NCBI GenBank assembly: GCA_016213325.1
Contig: JACRAY010000020.1
Location: 20,304-84,303 of the forward strand
Source: Burkholderiales bacterium
GTDB lineage: Bacteria; Pseudomonadota; Gammaproteobacteria; Burkholderiales; Burkholderiaceae_C
Direction of reading: 5' to 3'
DNA length: 64,000 bases
The position numbers were made by a program, and so were the translations under genes. The notes below the pieces were generated by a model. That model was not told where the DNA came from. It did no database searches and saw only the letters and a program-made list of their open reading frames with translations. Shown here piece by piece: positions 18,793 to 28,098 of the stretch. The stretch's first letter is position 1, and the number at the start of each line of letters is the position of its first letter.

Positions 18793-21690
18793 ATGCAGCC
18801 TGCCTTGAACAGCCCCGCCGCCAGCGCCACCATCGGCGCGCAGATCACCGCCTCCCTGAACGCCGAAGCCGCCACCAACCCGCTGGCGCACTACCAGATC
18901 ATCCGCCGCAACGGGTCGGTCGTCCCCTTCGAACCCAACAAGATCGCCATCGCCATGATGAAGGCGTTCCTGGCCGTGCACGGCACGCAAGGCGCCGCCT
19001 CGGCGTCGGTGCGCGAGACGGTCGACCAGCTCACGCAGTCCGTCATCCGCGCGCTGGTGCGCTCGCGCCCGGGCGGCGGCACCTTCCACATCGAAGACGT
19101 GCAGGACCAGGTGGAACTGGGCCTCATGCGCAGCGGCCAGCACGACGTGGCCCGCGCCTACGTGCTGTACCGCGAGCGCCGCGCGCAGGAGCGCGCCAAG
19201 CAGCGCCAGGCCGAAGCGCCCAAGCCGCCGGTGTTCCACGTGCTCGACGGCGGCCAGCGCGTGCCGCTGGACATCGGCACCCTGCAGGCGCTGATCGTCA
19301 GTGCCTGCCAGGGCCTGGGCGACGACTTCAAGCCCGACCCCATCGTGGCCGAGACGCTGCGCAACCTGTACGACGGCGTGCCGCTGGACGAGGTGTACAA
19401 GGCCTCCATCCTGGCCGCCCGCACGCTGATCGAGAAGGATCCCGACTACACCTACGTCACCGCCCGCCTGCTGCTGCACACGATCTTCAAGGAGATCCTG
19501 GGCCGCGAAGTGGCGCCGGCCGAGCGCGGCGAGGCCTACACCGACTACTTCCCCGGCTTCATCAAGACCGGCGTCGACAACGAGCTGCTCGACGAGAAGC
19601 TGCTGCAGTACGACCTGAAGCGCCTGGGTGCCGCGCTCAAGTCCGACCGCGACCTGAAGTTCGACTACCTGGGCCTGCAGACCCTGTACGACCGCTACTT
19701 CCTGCACGTGCGCAAGCACCGCATCGAGCTGCCGCAGGCCTTCTTCATGCGCGTGGCGATGGGCCTGGCGCTCAACGAGATCGACCGCGAAGCCCGCGCC
19801 ATCGAGTTCTACGAGGTGCTGTCCAGCTTCGACTTCATGTCGTCGACGCCCACCCTGTTCAACAGCGGCACGCTGCGCTCGCAGCTGTCGTCGTGCTACC
19901 TCACGACCGTGCCGGACGACCTGGATGGCATCTACGAGTCGATCAAGGAAAACGCCCTGCTGTCCAAGTTTGCCGGCGGGCTGGGCAACGACTGGACGCG
20001 CGTGCGCGCGCTCGGCTCCCACATCAAGGGCACCAACGGCGAGTCGCAGGGCGTGGTGCCGTTCCTGAAGGTGGTGAACGACACCGCCGTGGCCGTCAAC
20101 CAGGGCGGCAAGCGCAAGGGCGCGGTCTGCACCTACCTGGAAAGCTGGCACCTCGACATCGAGGAATTCCTGGAACTGCGCAAGAACACGGGCGACGACC
20201 GCCGGCGCACCCACGACATGAACACGGCCAACTGGATCCCCGACCTGTTCATGCGCCGCGTGATGGAAAAAGGCGAATGGACCCTGTTCTCCCCGTCGTC
20301 CGTGCCCGACCTGCACGACCGCTTCGGCACCGACTTCGAGCGTGCCTACGTGGCCTACGAAGAGAAGGCGAAGCGCGGCGAGATCAAGCCCTGCAAGACG
20401 GTGCCCGCCACCGACATGTGGCGCAAGATGCTGTCGATGCTGTTCGAGACCGGCCACCCCTGGATCACCTTCAAGGACGCCTGCAACGTGCGCTCGCCGC
20501 AGCAGCACGTGGGCGTGGTGCACTCGTCCAACCTGTGCACCGAGATCACCCTGAACACCTCCGACACCGAAACGGCGGTGTGCAACCTGGGCTCGGTCAA
20601 CCTGCTCAACCACATAAACGCCGGCGCGCTCGACCACGACAAGCTGAAGCGCACCATCGCCACGGCCATGCGGATGCTCGACAACGTGATCGACATCAAC
20701 TACTACGCCGTGAAGAAGGCGCGCGACTCCAACATGCGCCACCGCCCGGTCGGGCTGGGCGTCATGGGCTTCCAGGACGCGCTGTACGAGTTGCGCATTC
20801 CCTACGCCAGCGAGCAGGCCGTCACGTTCGCCGACCAGTCGATGGAGGCGGTCTGCTACTACGCCTACTGGGCGTCCACCGAGCTCGCCCGCGAGCGCGG
20901 CCGCTACTCCAGTTACCGGGGGTCGCTGTGGGACAAGGGCGTGATGCCGCTGGACACGCTGGAACTGCTGGCCGAGCAGCGCGGCGGCTATGTCGAGGTG
21001 GACCGCTCGGCGTCGCTGGACTGGGACGCCCTGCGCGCGAAGATCGCCGCCGACGGCATGCGCAACAGCAACTGCATCGCCATCGCGCCCACCGCCACCA
21101 TCTCCAACATCATCGGGGTGGACGCCTCGATCGAGCCGTGCTTCGGCAACCTGTCGGTCAAGTCCAACCTGTCCGGCGAGTTCACCATCATCAACCACTA
21201 CCTGGTGCGCGACCTGAAGCGCCTGGGGCTGTGGGACGACGTGATGGTGATGGACCTGAAGCACTTCGACGGCTCGCTGCGCCCGATCGACCGGGTGCCG
21301 CAGGACGTGAAGGCGCTCTACGCCACCGCGTTCGAAGTCGAGCCGGTGTGGCTGGTGGAAGCCGCTGCGCGCCGCCAGAAGTGGATCGACCAGGCGCAGT
21401 CGCTCAATATCTATATGGCGGGCGCCTCGGGCAAGAAGCTCGACGAGACCTACAAGCTGGCGTGGCTGCGCGGCCTGAAGACCACCTACTACCTGCGCAC
21501 CACCAGCGCCACGCAAGCCGAGAAGTCGACGGTGCAGTCGGGCCGGCTGAACGCGGTGTCGAACAGCAGCGGTGCGAGTTCGCTCGAAGCAGCAGCGGCC
21601 GCCGCACGCACGCAGATGGAGGCCGCAGCGCCCGCGACCGACATCAAGTTCTGCGCGATCGACGATCCGTCGTGCGAAGCGTGCCAGTGA
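18793..21690 (+). CDS. nrdA: Ribonucleoside-diphosphate reductase alpha chain (class Ia)
   Basis: The enzyme reduces NDPs to dNDPs with NrdB. The 965-residue chain has an N-terminal ATP cone (IIRRNGSVVPFEPNKIAIAM) for dATP inhibition. Active-site cysteines are in SQLSSCYLTT and TAVCNLGSVNL, with the thiyl-radical motif SNLCTEITL. TTYYLRTT holds the radical-transfer tyrosine pair, and the C-terminal CEAC re-reduces the site. The ribosome binding site GAGGA lies 7 nt before ATG 18793. It is longer than E. coli NrdA (761), mostly at the N-terminus and in insertions. Confidence 0.96.
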   Translation: MQPALNSPAASATIGAQITASLNAEAATNPLAHYQIIRRNGSVVPFEPNKIAIAMMKAFLAVHGTQGAASASVRETVDQLTQSVIRALVRSRPGGGTFHIEDVQDQVELGLMRSGQHDVARAYVLYRERRAQERAKQRQAEAPKPPVFHVLDGGQRVPLDIGTLQALIVSACQGLGDDFKPDPIVAETLRNLYDGVPLDEVYKASILAARTLIEKDPDYTYVTARLLLHTIFKEILGREVAPAERGEAYTDYFPGFIKTGVDNELLDEKLLQYDLKRLGAALKSDRDLKFDYLGLQTLYDRYFLHVRKHRIELPQAFFMRVAMGLALNEIDREARAIEFYEVLSSFDFMSSTPTLFNSGTLRSQLSSCYLTTVPDDLDGIYESIKENALLSKFAGGLGNDWTRVRALGSHIKGTNGESQGVVPFLKVVNDTAVAVNQGGKRKGAVCTYLESWHLDIEEFLELRKNTGDDRRRTHDMNTANWIPDLFMRRVMEKGEWTLFSPSSVPDLHDRFGTDFERAYVAYEEKAKRGEIKPCKTVPATDMWRKMLSMLFETGHPWITFKDACNVRSPQQHVGVVHSSNLCTEITLNTSDTETAVCNLGSVNLLNHINAGALDHDKLKRTIATAMRMLDNVIDINYYAVKKARDSNMRHRPVGLGVMGFQDALYELRIPYASEQAVTFADQSMEAVCYYAYWASTELARERGRYSSYRGSLWDKGVMPLDTLELLAEQRGGYVEVDRSASLDWDALRAKIAADGMRNSNCIAIAPTATISNIIGVDASIEPCFGNLSVKSNLSGEFTIINHYLVRDLKRLGLWDDVMVMDLKHFDGSLRPIDRVPQDVKALYATAFEVEPVWLVEAAARRQKWIDQAQSLNIYMAGASGKKLDETYKLAWLRGLKTTYYLRTTSATQAEKSTVQSGRLNAVSNSSGASSLEAAAAAARTQMEAAAPATDIKFCAIDDPSCEACQ

Positions 21691-21828
21691 TCGACTGCAA
21701 AGAAAACCGAAGCGTCGGCGTTGTCTGACAAAACGCCGATGCAATTGAGCAACAGAATCGGGCGCTGATGTGAACGGACACTTTGCATTCCGCATCAGTG
21801 CTCACATAATCCGAGCACTGGAAAACTT

Positions 21829-23019
21829 ATGTTGACCTGGGACGACGAAGTCAAGCCCGCACCGTCGAATCTACCGAGCAGCGGCATGCCCTACAGCCGC
21901 GAGGTAAACCCTTCTCCACTTCTTCAGCTGGCACCTGTCGCGGCGCAGCCCGTGGTGATGACGGTGCACCCCGAACACGACACGTCGCGCGGTACCGCCG
22001 CACGGCGCGTCTCGGCGGCCGACAAGCGCATCATCAACGGCCAGACCGACGTCAACCAGCTGGTGCCCTTCAAGTACAAGTGGGCCTGGGAGAAGTACCT
22101 GTCCACCTGCGCCAACCACTGGATGCCGCAGGAAATCAACATGAACCGCGACATCGCCCTGTGGAAGGACCCCAACGGGCTGTCCGAGGACGAGCGCCGC
22201 ATCATCAAGCGCAACCTGGGCTTCTTCGTCACCGCCGACTCGCTGGCCGCCAACAACATCGTGCTGGGCACCTACCGCCACATCACGGCGCCCGAATGCC
22301 GCCAGTTCCTGCTGCGCCAGGCGTTCGAAGAGGCGATCCACACGCACGCCTACCAGTACATCGTGGAGTCGCTCGGCCTCGACGAGTCCGAGATCTTCAA
22401 CGCGTACAACGAGATCGCCTCCATCCGCGACAAGGACCAGTTCCTGATCCCCTTCATCCAGGCGATCATGGACCCCAACTTCCACACGGGCACGCCCGAA
22501 GCCGACCAGAAGCTGCTGAAGAGCCTGATCGTCTTTGCCTGCCTGATGGAGGGCCTGTTCTTCTACGTGGGCTTCACGCAGATCCTGGCGCTGGGCCGGC
22601 AGAACAAGATGACGGGTGCTGCCGAGCAGTACCAGTACATCCTGCGCGACGAGTCGATGCACTGCAACTTCGGCATCGACCTGATCAACACCATCAAGCT
22701 GGAAAACCCCCACCTCTGGACGAGCGAGTTCAAGTCCGAGGTGAAGGGCCTGTTCCACCAAGCCGTCGAACTCGAGTACCGCTACGCCGAGGACACCATG
22801 CCTCGCGGCGTGCTCGGCCTGAATGCGTCCATGTTCAAGGGCTACCTGCGCTACATCGCCAACCGGCGTGCCACGCAGATCGGCCTGGAAGCGCTTTTCC
22901 CGAACGAGGAAAACCCCTTCCCCTGGATGAGCGAAATGATTGACCTGAAGAAAGAGCGCAATTTCTTCGAGACCCGCGTGATCGAGTACCAGACGGGTGG
23001 CGCGCTTTCCTGGGATTGA
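21829..23019 (+). CDS. nrdB: Ribonucleoside-diphosphate reductase beta chain (class Ia)
   Basis: The 396-residue subunit holds the diiron-tyrosyl radical cofactor. [12 protein letters not shown] supplies iron ligands Glu and His with the radical tyrosine four residues after the histidine, as in E. coli Nrd[14 protein letters not shown] and an upstream Asp/Glu give the other ligands. It follows nrdA by 138 bp, an unusually long gap for an operon, with no clear second NrdR box. Confidence 0.96.
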   Translation: MLTWDDEVKPAPSNLPSSGMPYSREVNPSPLLQLAPVAAQPVVMTVHPEHDTSRGTAARRVSAADKRIINGQTDVNQLVPFKYKWAWEKYLSTCANHWMPQEINMNRDIALWKDPNGLSEDERRIIKRNLGFFVTADSLAANNIVLGTYRHITAPECRQFLLRQAFEEAIHTHAYQYIVESLGLDESEIFNAYNEIASIRDKDQFLIPFIQAIMDPNFHTGTPEADQKLLKSLIVFACLMEGLFFYVGFTQILALGRQNKMTGAAEQYQYILRDESMHCNFGIDLINTIKLENPHLWTSEFKSEVKGLFHQAVELEYRYAEDTMPRGVLGLNASMFKGYLRYIANRRATQIGLEALFPNEENPFPWMSEMIDLKKERNFFETRVIEYQTGGALSWD

Positions 23020-23208
23020 ACGGCAACTGCAAGGTAGTTTGGAATTCCCCGTCGCATCCACCGGCACCCAGAGGCCGGGGTTGCAGACGGGTTACGGTGT
23101 TCGGGGGGCTGGGCCTTGGCCCAACCCCTCGGATCGCTTCGCGCCACCAACAACGTGCGGAGTGCTTCTTTGGTTGATGTGTGAGTCAACTTGAACAGGA
23201 GAATGGAA

Positions 23209-23658
23209 ATGGCAACTGCGAAGAAAGCTGCTGCGAAGAAGGCCCCGGCCAAGAAGGCAGCGAAGAAGACTGCGGCGAAGCGCCCGGCGGCGAAGAAGGC
23301 CGCCGCCAAGCGCCCGGCTGCGAAGAAGACCGCTGCGAAGCGCCCGGCAGCCAAGAAGGCGGCTGCGAAGCGCCCGGCAGCGAAGAAGGCTGCGAAGAAG
23401 GCGCCGGCGAAGAAGGCCGCTGCCAAGAAGACCGCGGCGAAGAAGACCGCAGCGAAGCGCCCGGCCGCCAAGAAGGCTGCCAAGAAGAAGGCGCCCGCGA
23501 AAAAGGCTGCGAAGAAGGCTGCGAAGGCTCCTGCTGCGAAAAAGGCGAAAGCCCCTGCTGCAAAGCCGGCTGCTGCTGCCGCTCCCGCGGCGCCTGCTGC
23601 CCAGACCACGCTGAACCCCCAGGCAGCCTGGCCGTTCCCGACGGCCGCGAAGCCCTGA
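23209..23658 (+). CDS. Histone H1-like nucleoid protein, Lys/Ala/Pro repeats
   Basis: The 149-residue protein is almost wholly built of AAKKAPAKK- and AAKRPAAKK-type repeats, like the C-terminal tail of eukaryotic H1 and Bordetella BpH1. It should bind DNA without sequence specificity and compact the nucleoid. ATG 23209 is chosen because AGGAG lies 7 nt upstream; ATG 23203 is too close. The repeat nature keeps other frames open too, but those are shadows. A strong terminator follows. Confidence 0.88.
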   Translation: MATAKKAAAKKAPAKKAAKKTAAKRPAAKKAAAKRPAAKKTAAKRPAAKKAAAKRPAAKKAAKKAPAKKAAAKKTAAKKTAAKRPAAKKAAKKKAPAKKAAKKAAKAPAAKKAKAPAAKPAAAAAPAAPAAQTTLNPQAAWPFPTAAKP

Positions 23659-23679
23659 GACGTTTAGCTAGTCGACCCA

Positions 23680-23732
23680 AAGCCCGGCGCAAGCCGGGCT
23701 TTTTTCATTGGCTCCGCCAATGAAAAAAGCCC
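23680..23732 (+). terminator. Terminator of the H1-like gene with an overlapping second hairpin
   Basis: AGCCCGGC-GCAA-GCCGGGCT (23681-23700) followed by TTTTT is a classical rho-independent terminator. Its right arm also pairs in an alternative 17-bp perfect stem, GGGCTTTTTTCATTGGC with GCCAATGAAAAAAGCCC (23696-23732), so the two hairpins exclude each other. The second could insulate the convergent hydrolase gene. Confidence 0.85.
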
Positions 23733-23751
23733 GTTGGGCGGTCTCAGGAAC

Positions 23752-23790
23752 CCCCTCACCCCAACCCTCTCCCCCGAGGGGGAGAGGGAG
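23752..23790. repeat. Intergenic CCCTCACCC...CTCTCCCCCGAGGGGGAGAG palindrome
   Basis: This sequence has the 10-bp inverted repeat CTCTCCCCCG/CGGGGGAGAG preceded by CCCTCACCCCAACC. Near-identical sequences are common intergenic repeats in many high-GC proteobacteria. Only this copy is in the window. Confidence 0.6.
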
Positions 23791-23793
23791 CAA

Positions 23794-24855
23794 TCACGCA
23801 GTTGCTTCGACCACGCGCGCGGCCAGCCGCATGATGCCGTGGGTCTGCGCCTGCAACTGATGGGGCGGCGGGTCGGTGGCGGCGGTGGCGATCGAAAGGC
23901 GCAGGGCGGGCACGGCCAGCGCGAACTGGCCGCCATAGCCCCAGGCCCATGCGACGGCGTGGCCGTGCAGCGTGCCGGTGAACCACAGGTAGCCATAGCC
24001 GCTGTTCGCAATGGGCGGCAGCGGCCACGCATCGCCGGCATGCCGGCGCGTGCTCTCGGCGATCCACGCGGCCGGCACCACTTGCGTGCCCTGCCAACGG
24101 CCTTCGTCGACCACCAGTTGCGCCAGCTTCAGCAGGTCGCGCGTGCCCAGTTGCAGGCCCGCGTAGGCCAGTTGCGAACGGCGCGCGTCCTGCCGCCATG
24201 CGAAGTGGCCGATCGCGAGCGGCGCGAACAGCTCGCGCCGCGCGATCTCGGCCAGCGGCATGCGCCATGCACTTTGCAGGATAGGCGTGAGCAGCGACAC
24301 GGCCGCATCGTTGTAGTTCCAGCCGCCGCCGCCCATGGGCAGCGCCAGCACGTAGCCCACCGGGTCGCTGGCGCGCAGCATCTCGAAATACGATTTGCTC
24401 CAGTCATAAGTCAGGCCGCTGGTGCCCGTGAGGATCTGGCGCAGCGTGACGTTGTTGGCCGGCGCATCGGGCGCCTTGGCGACCGCTTCGGCCAGCAGTT
24501 CGCCCACCGTCGCTTCCAGGCTGCGCAGCCGCCCCTGCGCGAGCGCGATGCCCACCAGCATCGACACCACGCCCTTGGTCGCCGAGTTGACCTGCTGGAT
24601 CGCGCCGGCGCCGGCGACCGCGTAATGCCGCTCGCCCACCAGTTTGCCGTTGCGCGCGACCACGAGCGTGCGCAGCCCGGCGGTGCGCGCGCCGTCGCCC
24701 AGGATCGCTTCGAGCCGCGCCGCATCAATGCCTTGCGTGTCCGGCGCGAAACCCCAGTTGGCCGCTTCGGCACGCGCGGTGTTGGGCAGCACGACCGGGG
24801 CCAACACTGCCGCTGCGAACCGGCGCCGGGACAACACGCACGAGGTGAACTGCAT
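23794..24855 (-). CDS. Serine hydrolase of the beta-lactamase (class C) fold
   Basis: The 353-residue protein has a likely Tat signal (SRRRFAAAVLAPVVL, cut near ARAEA) and the S-x-x-K motif SATK at Ser91-Lys94. The second catalytic motif is YND at Tyr181, with Asp where most relatives have Asn. It belongs to PF00144, which covers esterases, D-aminopeptidases and AmpC-like enzymes. Resistance activity cannot be assumed. It faces the H1-like gene convergently. Confidence 0.85.
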   Translation of the reverse strand: MQFTSCVLSRRRFAAAVLAPVVLPNTARAEAANWGFAPDTQGIDAARLEAILGDGARTAGLRTLVVARNGKLVGERHYAVAGAGAIQQVNSATKGVVSMLVGIALAQGRLRSLEATVGELLAEAVAKAPDAPANNVTLRQILTGTSGLTYDWSKSYFEMLRASDPVGYVLALPMGGGGWNYNDAAVSLLTPILQSAWRMPLAEIARRELFAPLAIGHFAWRQDARRSQLAYAGLQLGTRDLLKLAQLVVDEGRWQGTQVVPAAWIAESTRRHAGDAWPLPPIANSGYGYLWFTGTLHGHAVAWAWGYGGQFALAVPALRLSIATAATDPPPHQLQAQTHGIMRLAARVVEATA

Positions 24856-24902
24856 GCGGCCATTGTGCGGTACGCGGCGCGCGCTTGCGGCATCATCCGG
24901 CC

Positions 24903-25754
24903 ATGACCCCCCAACTGCTTCGCACCTGGCTGTTCGGCGCCGGCGCCGACGACAGCGTCCACGAGTCGATGGCCGCGAGCGGCGCCGACGTGCTGATCCA
25001 GGACCTGGAAGATTTCACGCCACCCGAACGCCGCCCCGAGGCGCGCGCCCTCGCCGCGGGGCTCTATGCGCGCTGGCGCGCCGCCGGCGCGCTGCCGTGC
25101 GTGCGCATCAACGCGCTGGACGCCGACGGCCCGCTGGACGTCGGCAGCGTCATGCCCGCGCGCCCCGCGATCGTCGCCTACCCGAAGGCTTCGCACGCGC
25201 ACGAGATGCGCGAACTCGACCGCCTGCTCACCGACGCCGAAGCGGCCAATGGCATCACGCGCGGCACCACCGGCATCCTGCCGGTGTGCGAGACGGCATT
25301 GGGCGTGGTGAACCTGCGCGAGATCGCGGCGGCGTCGCCGCGCATCCGCTACGCGCTGCTGGGCGCCGAAGACCTGGCCGCCGACCTGCTGGCCGAGCGC
25401 AGCCGCGAAGCCGTGGAGCTGGACTACGCGCGGCGGCGCTTCGTGCTGGAATGCCGCGCCGCCGGCATCGAGCCGGTCGATGCGCCCTACACCTTCAGCG
25501 ACGCCGAAGGCGCGGCGCAGGAAGCGCGCTATTCGCGCCGCCTGGGCTACCGCGCCAAGTCGCTGGTGCGGCCCGGCCACCTGGCGCCCATTCGCGACGC
25601 GCTGCTGCCGAGCGCCGAGCAGCTCGAACATGCGCAGCGCGTGGTCGCGGCTTTCGAAGCAGCCCGTGAGCGCGGCGAAGAACGCGCGCTGGTCGATGGC
25701 CTGTGGGTGGAGGTGCCGACCTACCTCAACGCCAGGAGACTGCTCGCGGGTTGA
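24903..25754 (+). CDS. HpcH/HpaI/CitE-family CoA ester lyase
   Basis: The 283-residue TIM-barrel protein starts RTWLFGAGADD and has VLIQDLEDFTPPERR, whose acidic residues bind magnesium, then GILPVCETALGVVNL and LLGAEDLAADL. This is the CitE/malyl-CoA lyase pattern for cleaving beta-hydroxyacyl-CoA or aldol substrates. There is no citD or citF nearby, so it is not a citrate lyase subunit in context. ATG 24903 fits the family; ATG 24885 would add six residues. Confidence 0.85.
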   Translation: MTPQLLRTWLFGAGADDSVHESMAASGADVLIQDLEDFTPPERRPEARALAAGLYARWRAAGALPCVRINALDADGPLDVGSVMPARPAIVAYPKASHAHEMRELDRLLTDAEAANGITRGTTGILPVCETALGVVNLREIAAASPRIRYALLGAEDLAADLLAERSREAVELDYARRRFVLECRAAGIEPVDAPYTFSDAEGAAQEARYSRRLGYRAKSLVRPGHLAPIRDALLPSAEQLEHAQRVVAAFEAARERGEERALVDGLWVEVPTYLNARRLLAG

Positions 25755-25803
25755 TGCATCGCACAACGACAAGCGTGCCCGGCAAGAGTACGCTGTGTCC
25801 ACC

Positions 25804-26229
25804 ATGGACCTGCGCGCCGTCCTCCTTGCATGGCTGCTCGCCTGCTGCGCGCCCGCGTTCGCAGCCGGCGCCGAGGAAGACCGCGAGGCGCAGGGCATCC
25901 GCTCGGTGATCACCGCGCAGCTGCAAGCCTTCGCCGAAGACGATGCCGACGCGGCCTTCGACACGTCGACGCCGGCGGTGCGCGAGAGCATGGGGCACGC
26001 GGGCTACTTCCTCGCGCTGGTGCGCGGCCAGTACCCGATGGTGTACCGGCCGGTCGCGATCTCGTTCCTCGACGTCGAGCTGAAGTCGCGCGAAGCCTGG
26101 CAGCTGGTGCGCGTGATCGACCAGGACGGCCGGCCCTGGGTCGTGATGTTCGCATTGGAGCGGCAAGGCGACGGCACCTGGCGCATCGGCGGCTGCGCCG
26201 TCAGCGAGATGCGCGGCAAGCCCGCCTGA
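25804..26229 (+). CDS. Secreted DUF4864 protein
   Basis: The 141-residue product has a signal peptide (AVLLAWLLACCAPAFAAGA). The mature part carries IRSVITAQLQAFAEDDADAA, then MYRPVAISFLDVE-like strands and WRIGGCAVSEM, which is the DUF4864 cone-like fold related to NTF2. Function is unknown. It follows the lyase by 49 bp. Confidence 0.75.
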   Translation: MDLRAVLLAWLLACCAPAFAAGAEEDREAQGIRSVITAQLQAFAEDDADAAFDTSTPAVRESMGHAGYFLALVRGQYPMVYRPVAISFLDVELKSREAWQLVRVIDQDGRPWVVMFALERQGDGTWRIGGCAVSEMRGKPA

Positions 26230-26232
26230 TTC

Positions 26233-27399
26233 TCAGCCCGCGGCGGCGGCCGCCGCCGGCGGTACACCGCGCCGCGGATGCCGCTTGCCGTTGAGCAGCA
26301 CGCTGACCCAGGTGTGCCGCACGAACAGCTCGTAGCTGCCCAGGCACACCGCCGTCGTCAGCGCGATGCTCAGGGCCATCTTGAAGATGGCGTGCACTTG
26401 CCATTCGTACATCACCGCGCCGAACAGGATCACCAGCGGCAGGTGCACCAGGTACACCCAGTACGCGCTGTCGGCCAGGTAGCCGAGCAGGCGATGGCGC
26501 TCGGCGAGCACGACCACCGCGTAGCCGACCAGCGAGAAGCTCCACAGCCAACCCGCGCAGGCATAGGCGTAGCCCACCACCAGGCCCGGGCCCAGCACGC
26601 GCTTGGCAATGCCCGTCAGCACGTAGAACAGCAGGCCGGCCAGCGCATAGCGCAGGCGATGCTCGCGATAGTGCGCGAAGAACTCCTCGCGATGGCCGTA
26701 CATCATCATCCCGAAAGCGAAGAACATCCCCGAGTGCAGCCACTCGCCCCACGGCGGCAGGAACGAGCCGACGATCTCCACGATGCCCAGCCGCGAGCCG
26801 ATGCCCGCGAGCCCGACCGGTATCGCCAGCACGATGAAGCCCCACCAGCGCCGCCCCAGCAGGTGCAGCAGCGCCTTGGGCGCCTCGAACCAGCGTCGCG
26901 GCAGCCGCATCAGCAGCGCCGCGGCCACGCACAGCCACAGCAGCTGCCACAGGAACCACAGGTGGATGGTGTTGGGACCCTTGGGCACGTAGATGCCCAT
27001 GTCGACCACGCGCAGGTCGAGGCCCCAGGCGCCCAGCAGCATCCGGTTGAGGTACGCGAGGCCGGCGAAGATGCCGGCCAGCCAGACGACCGGCCAGAAC
27101 ACCACGAAGGGCAGTGCCAGCCGCTGCACGCGGTTCTTCAGCATGGCGTCGACGCCGCGCGTCTGGGCGAGCATCACCACGAAGAAGCCGGCCAGGATGA
27201 AGAACACCGGCATGCGGAAGGCGTGGATGGAGGTCGCGACCAGGTCGGCGATGGGCGAGCGCTGCGTGTCGATCCACGGCAGCTGCGTGCGGTCGACCGA
27301 CATGTGCAGCGCCGCCACGTGCAGCACGATGCCCAGCCACATCATGATGGCCCGCAGGTTGTCCAGGGCGTAAAGGCGCGCCGGCTTTTCGTTGTTCAT
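26233..27399 (-). CDS. Acyltransferase 3 family membrane protein
   Basis: The 388-residue protein has about ten membrane segments and the family opening LYALDNLRAIMMWLGIVLH, with the conserved basic and histidine residues of PF01757, then SIHAFRMPVFFILAGFF. These enzymes O-acylate sugars of the envelope (as in OpgC or O-antigen modification). The acceptor is not known. ATG 27399 is behind GGAGGAG. The gene converges on the DUF4864 gene. Confidence 0.87.
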   Translation of the reverse strand: MNNEKPARLYALDNLRAIMMWLGIVLHVAALHMSVDRTQLPWIDTQRSPIADLVATSIHAFRMPVFFILAGFFVVMLAQTRGVDAMLKNRVQRLALPFVVFWPVVWLAGIFAGLAYLNRMLLGAWGLDLRVVDMGIYVPKGPNTIHLWFLWQLLWLCVAAALLMRLPRRWFEAPKALLHLLGRRWWGFIVLAIPVGLAGIGSRLGIVEIVGSFLPPWGEWLHSGMFFAFGMMMYGHREEFFAHYREHRLRYALAGLLFYVLTGIAKRVLGPGLVVGYAYACAGWLWSFSLVGYAVVVLAERHRLLGYLADSAYWVYLVHLPLVILFGAVMYEWQVHAIFKMALSIALTTAVCLGSYELFVRHTWVSVLLNGKRHPRRGVPPAAAAAAG

Positions 27400-27433
27400 G
27401 GGGCGGCTCCTCCGCTGCCGCACGATAAGGCCG

Positions 27434-27465
27434 GCATGGATGGCGGGTCAAGCCCGCCATGACAA
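27434..27465. repeat. TCAAGCCCG palindrome, half unit
   Basis: GCATGGATGGCGGGTCAAGCCCGCCATGACAAG is one arm of the element seen whole at 31633, 33657 and 55874. It has a GGCGGG/CCCGCC hairpin and lies between the acyltransferase and lipoprotein genes. Confidence 0.7.
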
Positions 27466-27468
27466 GGG

Positions 27469-28098
27469 TCAGCGTTCGCCCGCCGCGATCGCCATCCGGC
27501 GCCGCAGCCGCTGCGCCTCTTCCACCGCGCCCGCCTGCTCCGCACGCATCGCCTGCGCGCCCAGCCAGGCGATCACGGCGCGGCGCCAGCCTTGTTCTGA
27601 AGCGGTGTCGGCCGCCACCTGCAGCGCCTGCGGGTCGGCGCGGCCGGTGCGCAGCAACACGCCCGCGGCGACCACGCGGGAAACGGGCTCCTTGATCGCG
27701 GCAAGCGAGGCGCCGTCGGTCACGCTGCGATAGGCCTCGGGCAAGGACCCCGCAGGCGCCGGCTTGCCCAGCAGGAAGTCCGCATAGGCACGTTCCTCGT
27801 CCGAAGCATCGCGGCGCAGTGGCTCGAAGCCTTCGCAGGCGGTGAACTGCAGCGTGGCCACCTGCATCGCGCAGCGCGTGAGCTCACCGCGCGCCAGCAG
27901 CGACGGATTGCCGGTGCTCGCCAGCTCGGTGCGCAGCCGCTGGAACTCCTGCGTCGCCGCCGGTTCGCGTCCCGACAGGTAAGCGCGCTGGTAGCGGTCC
28001 TGCGCGCTGTCGGCATTGACCAGCCAGTCGGGCTGGCGCGGCTTGTTGCCGCAGCCGGCCAGCGCCAGCAGCAAGGCAAGCAACAGGACGCGCATCAT
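27469..28098 (-). CDS. Lipoprotein linked to the Mla-like genes
   Basis: The 209-residue product has a lipobox LAGC (Cys16) after MMRVLLLALLLA. The rest is helical, with TPR-like patterns (AADTASEQGWRRAVIAWL). The first ATG overlaps the MlaD stop codon as ATGATG, so it is the third gene of the mlaE-mlaD operon. It could be an outer-membrane partner of the lipid transporter; that is inferred from position only. Confidence 0.7.
   Translation of the reverse strand: MMRVLLLALLLALAGCGNKPRQPDWLVNADSAQDRYQRAYLSGREPAATQEFQRLRTELASTGNPSLLARGELTRCAMQVATLQFTACEGFEPLRRDASDEERAYADFLLGKPAPAGSLPEAYRSVTDGASLAAIKEPVSRVVAAGVLLRTGRADPQALQVAADTASEQGWRRAVIAWLGAQAMRAEQAGAVEEAQRLRRRMAIAAGER

Noticed and set aside
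23191..23723. Alternative frames over the H1-like gene (Glu/Cys-rich and Ser/Pro-rich)
   Set aside because: They exist only because the AAG/GCG repeats keep all frames open; the Lys/Ala frame has the ribosome binding site and a known family.
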